Shown here piece by piece: positions 37,734 through 45,426 of a stretch of DNA of 64,000 bases. Source of the stretch: [Empedobacter] haloabium (GTDB lineage Bacteria > Pseudomonadota > Gammaproteobacteria > Burkholderiales > Burkholderiaceae_D); NCBI GenBank assembly GCA_008011715.2, contig CP136508.1, positions 4,712,001 to 4,776,000 on the forward strand, written 5' to 3'. The stretch's first letter is position 1. Every line of letters starts with the position of its first letter. The notes beneath the pieces were generated by a model. The model saw only the letters and a list, made by a program, of their open reading frames with translations, was not told the DNA's origin and did no database searches. A program made the position numbers and the translations under genes.

Positions 37734-39271
37734 ACCAGATGATGAAACGACCGCCCCACCCGCGCGCCTTGCCGGAGCAGTCGGAATGGACGTTCGAGCT
37801 GATCGAACAGGCGCACGAGGAGATCAAGCGGGTGGCGCAGGGCTTCGGCCTGGACACCTACCCCAACCAGCTGGAGATCATCACGGCCGAGCAGATGATG
37901 GACGCTTACACGTCCGTCGGCATGCCCGTCTCGTACAATCACTGGTCGTTCGGCAAGCACTTCCTGGCCACCGAGAAAGGCTACAAGCGCGGCCAGATGG
38001 GCCTGGCGTACGAGATCGTCATCAACTCCAATCCCTGCATCGCCTACCTGATGGAGGAAAACAGCCTGACGATGCAGGCGCTCGTCATCGCCCACGCGGC
38101 GTATGGCCACAATTCCTTCTTCAAGGGCAACTACCTGTTCCGCACCTGGACGGATGCCGAGGCGATCGTCGACTATATGGTGTTCGCCAAGAACTACATC
38201 GCCGAGTGCGAGCAGCGCCATGGCATCGACGCCGTGGAGCTGCTGCTGGACTCCTGCCACGCGATCCAGAACTATGGCGTCGACCGCTACAAGCGGCCGG
38301 CCAAGCTCTCGCTGGCGCAGGAGCAGCAGCGGCAGAAGGAACGCGAGGCCTACCTGCAGTCGCAGGTGAACGAGCTGTGGCGCACCCTGCCGCGCCGCGA
38401 GGAAGAGGAAGCGGTGGCGCAGGCGCCGACCCGCTTCCCGCCGGAACCGGAAGAGAACCTGCTGTATTTCATCGAGAAGTACGCGCCGCTGCTGGAACCG
38501 TGGCAGCGCGAGCTGGTGCGTATCGTGCGCAAGATTTCGCAGTACTTCTACCCGCAGCGCCAGACCCAGGTGATGAACGAGGGCTGGGCCACTTTCTGGC
38601 ACTACACGATCCTGAACCAGCTGTACGACGAGGGCGTCGTCGGCGACGGCTTCATGATGGAGTTCCTGAAGAGCCATACCAACGTCGTCTACCAGCCGCC
38701 GGTGCACAGCCAGTATTACAACGGCATCAACCCGTATGCGCTGGGCTTCGCGATGATGACGGACATCCGCCGCATCTGCGAAAACCCGACGGCGGAAGAC
38801 CGCGAATGGTTCCCGGACATCGCCGGCAGCGACTGGAAGAAGACACTGGACTTCGCCATGCGCAACTTCAAGGACGAGAGCTTCATCGCCCAGTACCTGT
38901 CGCCCAAGCTGATCCGCGAGTTTCACTTCTTCGCCGTGCTGGACGATGACAAGAACGAGAAGCTCAACGTTTCGGCCATCCACGACGAGATGGGCTACCG
39001 CTACGTGCGCCAGCAGCTGGCCGACCAGTACAACCTGGGCAACCGCGAGCCGAACATCCAGGTCTGGTCCGTCAACACCCGCGACGACCGTGCGCTGACC
39101 TTGCGCCACACGCAGTTCAACCGGCGCCCGCTGAACCAGCAGGCGCACGAGGTACTGAAGCACGTGGCGCGGCTGTGGGGCTTCGACGTCCACCTCGACA
39201 CCGTCTCGCCCGAGGGCAAGCTGATCAGCACACTGGAGTGCAAGCGCGAGAAGCGCGGGCGCATCATCTGA
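37730..39271 (+). CDS. spoVR: SpoVR family protein
   Basis: A 513-residue SpoVR-like protein, YcgB in E. coli. Recognisable blocks include WTFELIEQAHEEIKRVAQGF, FPDIAGSDWKKTLDFAMRNF, and MNEGWATFWHYTILN, which is conserved across the family. The C-terminus includes RPLNQQAHEVLKHVARLWGF. An ATGA overlap couples it to yeaH. The biochemical role is not established; linkage with PrkA suggests a shared stationary-phase or stress function. Confidence 0.94.
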   Translation: MNQMMKRPPHPRALPEQSEWTFELIEQAHEEIKRVAQGFGLDTYPNQLEIITAEQMMDAYTSVGMPVSYNHWSFGKHFLATEKGYKRGQMGLAYEIVINSNPCIAYLMEENSLTMQALVIAHAAYGHNSFFKGNYLFRTWTDAEAIVDYMVFAKNYIAECEQRHGIDAVELLLDSCHAIQNYGVDRYKRPAKLSLAQEQQRQKEREAYLQSQVNELWRTLPRREEEEAVAQAPTRFPPEPEENLLYFIEKYAPLLEPWQRELVRIVRKISQYFYPQRQTQVMNEGWATFWHYTILNQLYDEGVVGDGFMMEFLKSHTNVVYQPPVHSQYYNGINPYALGFAMMTDIRRICENPTAEDREWFPDIAGSDWKKTLDFAMRNFKDESFIAQYLSPKLIREFHFFAVLDDDKNEKLNVSAIHDEMGYRYVRQQLADQYNLGNREPNIQVWSVNTRDDRALTLRHTQFNRRPLNQQAHEVLKHVARLWGFDVHLDTVSPEGKLISTLECKREKRGRII

Positions 39272-40078
39272 CGTCGGCATCACCGGGAATAGTCACCTGT
39301 TTCCCTGGATCGCAAAGGCCGGGGCCGCCGCCAGCATTCAACCCGACAGTAAAATGCCTGGGTCGGACCCGACGGGTCCGACCCAGGACTCGTGCTGGGG
39401 TTCGCACTCGAACCTGCACGGGGCCGATCCAGTCTCAAATCTTGGACATCGCCCACTCAGCCGTCTCGGATTCATTACTTTTTCATCCAGGGGACTTTGC
39501 GCCGCTGCACCATTGTGGCGCAGCGCCTGCCAGATATAAGTGCGCCTCGTGCCACTATGACAAGCATTGACCTGCCGAGCCAGGCGGCCTGACCAAAAAT
39601 GCAAGATTGCCCCGCCCGGTCAGGCCACTACCTATGCCAAAAGATGTAGTAGATTTTCAAAGTTGATCAAAAACCATCTGCGGAACGCGCATGTGCACGC
39701 TTTTTGCATATACTTATTCGGCCTTCAAAGCTGCTGAGCCGCTTACTGGAGGGAAACACAGTTGACCGAATTTTACGTTATTGAATTGCAATGGTAGGCT
39801 CAGAATATTCTGTTTTTTGGCCCATCCGAAAACTATTCGGTGCCCGTCGCCGATCGCTTCGGGAACCGTGCCGGACGGGCCTGGAAGCTGCGCCAGAACG
39901 GTGCGCCGAAGCTTCGCGGAAGTGCGCTAAAGGCATGAAATTTAACCGGATTTTGGAGATCAAAATTCTATGTAAAATGAAGAATTCGTATGTATAATTC
40001 GCCGACGTCCCGGATGCGGCTGTAGCTTTGTGTCGCCATTTTGGGGGTTCAAGTAGAGTAGGATTGGAGAAAGCAGGC
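39272..40078. other. spoVR-tonB intergenic region
   Basis: An 807-nt interval with no convincing gene. It contains the hairpin at 39357-39387, a perfect CAGAATATTCTG followed by a T-run (39801-39818), and an AT-rich stretch before tonB. A perfect TATAAT at 39993-39998 is the best candidate tonB -10, without a good -35. A Fur operator was sought and not convincingly found. The AT content from about 39600 to 40020 is clearly higher than in neighbouring genes. Confidence 0.5.
39357..39387. repeat. 31-nt perfect hairpin CCTGGGTCGGACCC-GAC
   Basis: A 14-bp perfect stem, CCTGGGTCGGACCC / GGGTCCGACCCAGG, with loop GAC, 85 nt after spoVR. It is a variant of the GGGGTCNGACCC palindromes and a candidate terminator. 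Confidence 0.85.
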
Positions 40079-40738
40079 ATGAATTTTAGTGATAACGGGA
40101 AGGTCAAGAAGAACTATACCGGCATCGTCATAGTGGTAGCCCTGCACATTGTGGCTGCGTACGGGATCGTGTCAGGCTTGGGCAAACGGATGATCAATAA
40201 AATGGTCGAGCCGGTTGAAACCAAGATCATCGAGGAGGTCGCTCCTCCTCCACCGAAAGAGTTGCCGCCGCCACCTCCACCGCCAGAAATGAAGGCTCCA
40301 CCGCCACCATTCATTCCTCCGGTCGAAGTGAACGTACAGCAACCGCCGCCACCGCAGAACGTGATCGCCAACGCGACCAACGTGAAGCCGGCAACGAACC
40401 AGTTGACCCCGCCAGCACCGCCAGCACCACCGGCGCCGCCGGCACCTCCGGCACAGGCAGTACGCACGCCGGCAGTGGTCGACTTCAGCACTTGCGCGAA
40501 ACCGGAATGGCCGAAGTCTTCCCTGCGTAACGAAGAAACGGGTACGGTAACGCTGAAGTTCCTGATTGGCGTCGATGGCCGCGTCGCCGGCTCCGAGGTC
40601 GTGAAGTCCAGTGGCTTCCGTGACCTGGACAAGGCCGCGGTAGCAGGTATCAGTAAATGCAAATTCAAGCCCGCCACCGTTGACGGCAAGCCGCAAGAGG
40701 GCTGGCAGAGTATGCAGTACGTCTGGACGCTGGAATAA
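40079..40738 (+). CDS. tonB: energy transducer TonB
   Basis: A 219-residue TonB. The N-terminal membrane anchor is NYTGIVIVVALHIVAAYGIV (about 12-31). A Pro-rich spacer covers about 50-140 (PPPPKELPPPPPPPEMKAPP and later APPAPPAPP). The C-terminal domain has the family pattern TGTVTLKFLIGVDGRVAGSE and DKAAVAGISKCKFKPATVDG. It couples the ExbBD motor to outer-membrane receptors, possibly including the two in this window. ATG 40079 gives a normal N-terminus. It heads the tonB-exbB-exbD-exbD set. Confidence 0.94.
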   Translation: MNFSDNGKVKKNYTGIVIVVALHIVAAYGIVSGLGKRMINKMVEPVETKIIEEVAPPPPKELPPPPPPPEMKAPPPPFIPPVEVNVQQPPPPQNVIANATNVKPATNQLTPPAPPAPPAPPAPPAQAVRTPAVVDFSTCAKPEWPKSSLRNEETGTVTLKFLIGVDGRVAGSEVVKSSGFRDLDKAAVAGISKCKFKPATVDGKPQEGWQSMQYVWTLE

Positions 40739-40819
40739 ACCAACCGAGACAGTGTCTCAACTAGCAATTTCGTTGGCGTTACGTTCAGCGAACTGATCTT
40801 TTATCATTTTGGAGGAAGC

Positions 40820-41755
40820 ATGTTTAAGAATACCCGTTTGTCCGCTGTACTGGCCGCTGTGCTGTTCTCGGTGACCGCAGCAACCGCCCTGGTGAGCGCA
40901 CCGGCCCTGGCCGACGCGCCAGCCCCGGCAGCCGCTGACGCACCTGCGGCAGCTCCGGCAGCGGATGCGGCAGCAGCACCGGCAGCACCTGCAACGGACG
41001 CGGCCGCTCCGGCAGCCGACGCGGCAGCCGGTCACGGCGACGCCGCCGGCAAGGAAGAAGTCGAGAACCCATTCGGCATCAAGGCCGTGTGGCACTCCGG
41101 CTGGGTCGCAAAAGGCACGATCGTCATCATGTCGATCATGTCGATCGGTTCCTGGTACATCATTATCGCCAAGCTGCTGGACCAGATGAAGATCATGCGT
41201 CAAGCCAAGGACGTCCACGCCAAGTTCTGGAAAGCATCGTCGGTTGCCGCTGGCACCTCGACGCTGGCTGAAGGCTCGCCATTCCGCTTCATCGCCGAAA
41301 CCGGCCTGAAGGCCTCCGCCCACCACGACGGCGCCCTGCTGGAGCAGATCGACCTGTCGACCTGGGTGACGATGTCGATCCAGCGCGCCGTGGACAAAGT
41401 CCAGTCGCGTCTGCAAGACGGCCTGTCGTTCCTGGCAACCGTTGGTTCGACCGCACCGTTCATCGGTCTGTTCGGTACCGTGTGGGGTATTTACGGCGCG
41501 CTGACCAACATCGGTATGACCGGTAACGCATCGATCGACAAGGTTGCAGGTCCAGTCGGTGAAGCACTGATCATGACGGCATTCGGTCTGGCAGTCGCAG
41601 TTCCTGCCGTTCTGGGCTACAACTGGCTGGTGCGTCGCAACAAGTCGGCCATGGAAGAAATCCGCTCGTTCTCCGCCGACGTGCACTCCGTGCTGATCTC
41701 CGGCGCGATGTCCACCGCTGACTCCGCTGCTCGCGCAGCCAAAAAAGTAGGCTAA
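40820..41755 (+). CDS. exbB: ExbB-type proton channel protein
   Basis: A 311-residue MotA/TolQ/ExbB protein. Unusually for short ExbB forms it begins with a signal-peptide-like segment (LSAVLAAVLFSVTAATALVS, then APALA). A roughly 50-residue Ala/Pro/Asp-rich stretch (about 32-80) follows before the first core membrane segment (GWVAKGTIVIMSIMSIGSWY). The channel helices show FLATVGSTAPFIGLFGTVWG and ALIMTAFGLAVAVPAVLGYN. GGAGGA lies 4 nt before ATG 40820. An exbD follows 4 nt after its stop. Confidence 0.93.
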   Translation: MFKNTRLSAVLAAVLFSVTAATALVSAPALADAPAPAAADAPAAAPAADAAAAPAAPATDAAAPAADAAAGHGDAAGKEEVENPFGIKAVWHSGWVAKGTIVIMSIMSIGSWYIIIAKLLDQMKIMRQAKDVHAKFWKASSVAAGTSTLAEGSPFRFIAETGLKASAHHDGALLEQIDLSTWVTMSIQRAVDKVQSRLQDGLSFLATVGSTAPFIGLFGTVWGIYGALTNIGMTGNASIDKVAGPVGEALIMTAFGLAVAVPAVLGYNWLVRRNKSAMEEIRSFSADVHSVLISGAMSTADSAARAAKKVG

Positions 41756-41759
41756 TACC

Positions 41760-42188
41760 ATGTCGATGTCCGTAGGCTCCGATAACGGAGGCGAAGACCA
41801 GGTAATGTCAGAGATCAACACGACGCCCCTCGTGGACATCATGTTGGTTCTGCTGATCATCTTCCTGATCACCAGCCCGGTGGTCCTCAAGCTGCAGAAG
41901 ATTTCGCTGCCGGAAGAGGTCAACCAGGCGATCCAGACGAAGCCGGAAAATGTCAACATCGTTGTCAACAAGGATGGCGACATCTACTGGAATCAGAAGA
42001 AAATGCGGGACACGAATGAGTTGTTCGATTTTCTGAAGGTCGAGGCTGTGAAGATGCCGCAACCGGAAGTGCACGTACGTGGCGACAAGGAAGCCAAGTA
42101 CGAGTCCATCGGCCGCGTGATCTTCACGACTCAGCGCGCTGGCATCCAGAAGGTCGGTTTCATCACCGAACCGCCTGACAAGATGTAA
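41760..42188 (+). CDS. exbD: ExbD biopolymer transport protein (first copy)
   Basis: A 142-residue ExbD/TolR protein with one membrane helix, INTTPLVDIMLVLLIIFLIT, in which the Asp of PLVD carries protons. The periplasmic domain (about 45-142) includes VHVRGDKEAKYESIGRVIFT and ends AGIQKVGFITEPPDKM. It begins 4 nt after exbB. Confidence 0.93.
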   Translation: MSMSVGSDNGGEDQVMSEINTTPLVDIMLVLLIIFLITSPVVLKLQKISLPEEVNQAIQTKPENVNIVVNKDGDIYWNQKKMRDTNELFDFLKVEAVKMPQPEVHVRGDKEAKYESIGRVIFTTQRAGIQKVGFITEPPDKM

Positions 42189-42193
42189 GGCTC

Positions 42194-42230
42194 CTGCCCG
42201 GCCGCCTGCTCCAATCGGCTGGCCGGGCAG
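42194..42230 (+). terminator. hairpin between the two exbD genes
   Basis: Arms CTGCCCGGCC / GGCCGGGCAG pair perfectly and extend by an inner GCC/GGC with a one-base bulge. The arm is followed by TCTTTC rather than a T-run. It is a candidate attenuator or mRNA-stabilising structure that could set the ratio of the two ExbD proteins. Confidence 0.5.
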
Positions 42231-42251
42231 TCTTTCAAAAGGAACACACCC

Positions 42252-42686
42252 ATGAGTATGAATGTCGGTTCGGGCAGCGCCGCTCCCAATGCGGATCCGG
42301 AACCAATGATGGAAATGAACATGACACCGCTCATCGACGTGATGCTGGTGCTGATCATTATGTTGATTATCACGATTCCAAAGGCGAACCACTCGGTGAA
42401 CCTGAACATGCCGGTGGGTACCCCACCGCCGCCGACGAAAGAACCGGTGGTCGTTCAGATCGACGTGGACTTCGACGGCACGATCCTGTGGGATGGCGCC
42501 GTGGTTCCGGATCGTGCTCAACTGGAACAAAAGCTGATGAACGTGGCGGCACAGGCTGATCAGCCGGAAGTGCACCTGCGTCCCAACAAGCTGGTCAACT
42601 ACGAGTCCGTGGCAGGCGTGATGGCCGCGGCCCAGCGCCTGGGTGTCACCAAGATCGGTCTGGTCGGCAACGAACAGTTCCAGTAA
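42252..42686 (+). CDS. exbD: ExbD biopolymer transport protein (second copy)
   Basis: A 144-residue ExbD paralogue of the preceding gene. The membrane helix is MTPLIDVMLVLIIMLIITIP with the conserved Asp. The periplasmic part shows VHLRPNKLVNYESVAGVMAA, closely matching the first copy (VHVRGDKEAKYESIGRV). Paired exbD genes with one exbB occur in Xanthomonas and many beta-proteobacteria, where both contribute to receptor function. AAAGGA lies upstream of ATG 42252. A terminator lies 145 nt after its stop. Confidence 0.93.
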   Translation: MSMNVGSGSAAPNADPEPMMEMNMTPLIDVMLVLIIMLIITIPKANHSVNLNMPVGTPPPPTKEPVVVQIDVDFDGTILWDGAVVPDRAQLEQKLMNVAAQADQPEVHLRPNKLVNYESVAGVMAAAQRLGVTKIGLVGNEQFQ

Positions 42687-42831
42687 TGGGATCAAGGAAG
42701 TTCGCTGTCCGCACCGAAGTGACCGCCTGAACCGCACGCTGTATGCCGTATCCGCAGCGTGCAACCCAGCCTGGCACGGATCGTGCGTCACCCCGCGGAG
42801 CTTCCTGGAGTGCGTCTCTTTATTTTCCCCG

Positions 42832-42863
42832 ATAGGCAGGTTATCCTGCCTATTCGTTTTTTT
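42832..42863 (+). terminator. terminator of tonB-exbB-exbD-exbD
   Basis: A perfect 9-bp stem, ATAGGCAGG / CCTGCCTAT, with loop TTAT, followed by TCGTTTTTTT. It ends only 19 nt before the start of the TPR gene. Confidence 0.9.
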
Positions 42864-42882
42864 GATGAAAGAAATCTCGCCT

Positions 42883-44103
42883 ATGTCCAAGTTCCGTCTC
42901 GCTCATCTCGGCCTTGCAATGGCCGCCCTCGGTTTCTCCGCAGCAGCGCCTATGGTTGGCCTGGTGCCCGCGGCCTACGCCGCCGACACCGTGCGCGCCG
43001 AAGTGGGCAAACCGCTGCAGGAAGCGCAGCGCCTCGTCAGCTCCGGCAAGAACCGCGAAGCGCTGGCCAAACTGAAGGAAGCCGACGCTGTCGGCGGCAA
43101 GAGCGACTTCGAGAAATACCAGATCGAGCGCGTGCGCGCCGCCGCCGCTGCCGGTGCTGGTGACAACGATACCGCCATCCGCGCCTTCGAGACGCTGATC
43201 AACTCCGGCCGCCTGTCCGCCGCCGAGAAGCCGAAGTTCACGGAAGGCCTGGCCGGCATGTACTACCGCGCCAAGGATTACCCGAAGGCGATCACCTGGA
43301 TCCAGAAGTCGCTGCAGGACAACCCGAACAATGCCACGATGAAGCAACTGCTGACGCAGACCTACTTCATCAGCGGCCGCTATGCCGAAGCGGCGAAGGA
43401 GCTGTCGCAAGGCCGCCAGAGCGAGGAAAACCTGCAGATGCTGGCCAATATCCAGCTGAAGCAGAACGACAAGGCAGGCTATGTGCAGACCCTGGAAAAG
43501 CTGGCTGGCCAGTATCCGAAGGCATCGTACTGGGCCGACCTGCTGAACCGCGTGCAGGGCAAGCCGGGCTTCTCGTCGACCCTGAACCTGGACGTGATGC
43601 GCCTGAAGCTGGCCCTGGGCCAACTGTCCAAGCCATCCGAGTTCATGGAAATGGCCCAGCTGGCACTGCAGGCCGGCAACGCGCCTGAAGCCATCAAGAT
43701 CATCGACACCGGCTACAAGAAAGGCGCCCTGGGCACCGGCACCGACGCCGCCCGCCACCAGCGCCTGAAGGATCTGGCCAACAAGACCCTGGCCGACCAG
43801 ACGGCGAATCAGGCGACCCAGGAAGCCAACCTGATCAAGGAAAAGGATTCCGACGGCCTGTTCAACATGGGCTACGCGCTGACTTCCGGCGGCAAGGCCG
43901 ACAAGGGCATTCCGCTGATGGAACAGGCGATGAAGCTGGGTACGGCCCGTCGTCCGGAAGAGCAGAAGCTGCACTACGGTATCGGCCTTTACAATGCGGG
44001 CAAGAAGGCTCCTGCGCTGGCTGCCCTGAAGAACGTCAAGGGTACGGCTGGCGAGGCCGAACTGGCCCGTTACTGGACGCTGTACATCAACAACCCGATG
44101 TAA
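42883..44103 (+). CDS. exported TPR-repeat protein
   Basis: A 406-residue periplasmic or envelope protein. A signal peptide covers about residues 1-33 (LGLAMAALGFSAAAPMVGLV, cleavage after AYA). The rest is tetratricopeptide-like helical repeats, for example EAQRLVSSGKNREALAKLKE, GLAGMYYRAKDYPKAITWIQ and QTYFISGRYAEAAKELSQG. ATG 42883 is chosen for the signal peptide; ATG 42865 in frame adds six residues but sits directly against a terminator T-run. Its place after tonB-exbB-exbD-exbD suggests a role in TonB-dependent uptake, which is inference only. Confidence 0.85.
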   Translation: MSKFRLAHLGLAMAALGFSAAAPMVGLVPAAYAADTVRAEVGKPLQEAQRLVSSGKNREALAKLKEADAVGGKSDFEKYQIERVRAAAAAGAGDNDTAIRAFETLINSGRLSAAEKPKFTEGLAGMYYRAKDYPKAITWIQKSLQDNPNNATMKQLLTQTYFISGRYAEAAKELSQGRQSEENLQMLANIQLKQNDKAGYVQTLEKLAGQYPKASYWADLLNRVQGKPGFSSTLNLDVMRLKLALGQLSKPSEFMEMAQLALQAGNAPEAIKIIDTGYKKGALGTGTDAARHQRLKDLANKTLADQTANQATQEANLIKEKDSDGLFNMGYALTSGGKADKGIPLMEQAMKLGTARRPEEQKLHYGIGLYNAGKKAPALAALKNVKGTAGEAELARYWTLYINNPM

Positions 44104-44124
44104 AAACGGCTCTCGTCATCGCGA

Positions 44125-44160
44125 AAGCGCTGCCTGCCTTGCAGGTGGCGCTTTTTTTTT
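44125..44160 (+). terminator. terminator of the TPR gene
   Basis: A 13-bp stem from AAGCGCTGCCTGC with loop CTT and right arm GCAGGTGGCGCTT (two G-T wobbles). It is followed by nine T residues counting those that close the stem. A strong rho-independent terminator. Confidence 0.93.
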
Positions 44161-44216
44161 GGAATCAGAAACCAACCGCGCGCCACAGGCTATTTTCCAC
44201 CCAAATGCCAAAAGCT

Positions 44217-44243
44217 GGGGTCAGACCCGGCGGGTCTAACCCC
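44217..44243. repeat. GGGGTCAGACCC-GGC-GGGTCTAACCCC palindrome
   Basis: A 12-position stem with one mismatch and loop GGC, between the TPR gene terminator and ribF. It has the same design as 39357-39387. Confidence 0.8.
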
Positions 44244-44373
44244 GGTCGTTGATCTTGGATGAGAGACAGGCATGCGCCGCCGGCTGGTGCGCTGCGGCAT
44301 TTCCATATGTGAAATGGTCAAACGTTCCGTATAATCGCTGGTTCAGGCAACAGAAATCGAGCTCGATATCCTC

Positions 44374-45366
44374 ATGAAGGTTTTTCGCGGATTACCCAAC
44401 GCAGCGGCGCGTGCGCCCTGCGCACTCACCATCGGCAATTTCGACGGTGTCCATCGCGGCCACCAGGCGCTGCTGGCGCGGGTGCGCGCGGCGGCCGACG
44501 GCCTGGGCCTGGAGGCTGCCGTGATGACGTTCGAGCCCCATCCACGTGAATTCTTTGCCCACAAGGCGGGCGATATGTCGAAAGCGCCACCGCGCATCGC
44601 CAACTTGCGCGACAAGCTCGGCTCGCTGGCCGCCAATGGCATCGACCGCGTCATCGTCGAGCACTTCAGCGATTCGTTCGCCTCGCTGTCGCCGCAGGAT
44701 TTCACCGAGCGCGTGCTGGTGGACGGCCTGCACGTCAAATGGCTGATGGTGGGCGACGACTTCTGCTATGGCGCCCGGCGCGCCGGCAATGTCGCCATGC
44801 TGATGGAAGCGGGCCGGCGTCACGGCTTTCACGTCGAGGCACTGCCAACGGTGATGAACGGCGATATCCGCATCTCGTCCTCGGCCGTGCGCACCGCGCT
44901 GTCGCAGGGCGACTTTGCCCACGCCGAGCAGCTGCTGGGCCACCCTTACTCGATTTCCGGCCACGTGATCCATGGCGCCAAGCTGGGCCGCACGATCGGC
45001 TATCCGACCCTGAACCTGCGCGTGCCGCACCGGCCCGCGCTGGGCGGCATCTTCATCGTCCAGGTGCACGGCCTGGCGGATGCGCCGCTGCCGGCCGTCG
45101 CCAGCCTGGGCGTGCGTCCGACCGTCGAGGACGCCGGCCGCGTGCTGCTGGAAGTGCACATCTTCGACTTCGCCGCCCATTGCTACGGAAAGCAGGTCAA
45201 GGTGGAGTTCCTGCACAAGATCCGCGACGAGGAAAAGTTCGTCGACCTGCCGACCTTGACGAGCGCCATCGACCGCGACGCGGCCGCCGCGCGCGCCTAT
45301 TTCGCCACCCGTGGCGCCCAGCCCGAAGAGCGCAGCGGCGCCATCACGGCCACCGACCGAATTTGA
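44374..45366 (+). CDS. ribF: bifunctional riboflavin kinase / FAD synthetase
   Basis: A 330-residue RibF that makes FMN and then FAD. The N-terminal nucleotidyltransferase shows LTIGNFDGVHRGHQALL and the second motif ISSSAVRTAL. The C-terminal kinase has KLGRTIGYPTLNLRVP, with the GxPTxN-type ATP/Mg site, and ASLGVRPTVED. Length and order are normal. It precedes ileS by 60 nt, the standard ribF-ileS-lspA arrangement. No FMN riboswitch is visible upstream. Confidence 0.95.
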   Translation: MKVFRGLPNAAARAPCALTIGNFDGVHRGHQALLARVRAAADGLGLEAAVMTFEPHPREFFAHKAGDMSKAPPRIANLRDKLGSLAANGIDRVIVEHFSDSFASLSPQDFTERVLVDGLHVKWLMVGDDFCYGARRAGNVAMLMEAGRRHGFHVEALPTVMNGDIRISSSAVRTALSQGDFAHAEQLLGHPYSISGHVIHGAKLGRTIGYPTLNLRVPHRPALGGIFIVQVHGLADAPLPAVASLGVRPTVEDAGRVLLEVHIFDFAAHCYGKQVKVEFLHKIRDEEKFVDLPTLTSAIDRDAAAARAYFATRGAQPEERSGAITATDRI

Positions 45367-45426
45367 GTGGCGCCAAGCCCCCTGCCGCCCGTCACTCCCT
45401 ATATATGTATCAGAGAATCCAAGCAC

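Noticed and set aside
37582..38949. 455-codon frame overlapping yeaH and spoVR
   Set aside because: It is an out-of-frame reading of spoVR, whose own frame matches the family over its full length.
39960..40005. Fur box in front of tonB
   Set aside because: Only a loose match (AATGAAGAATTCGTAT) lacking the expected spacing; not strong enough to report as a site.
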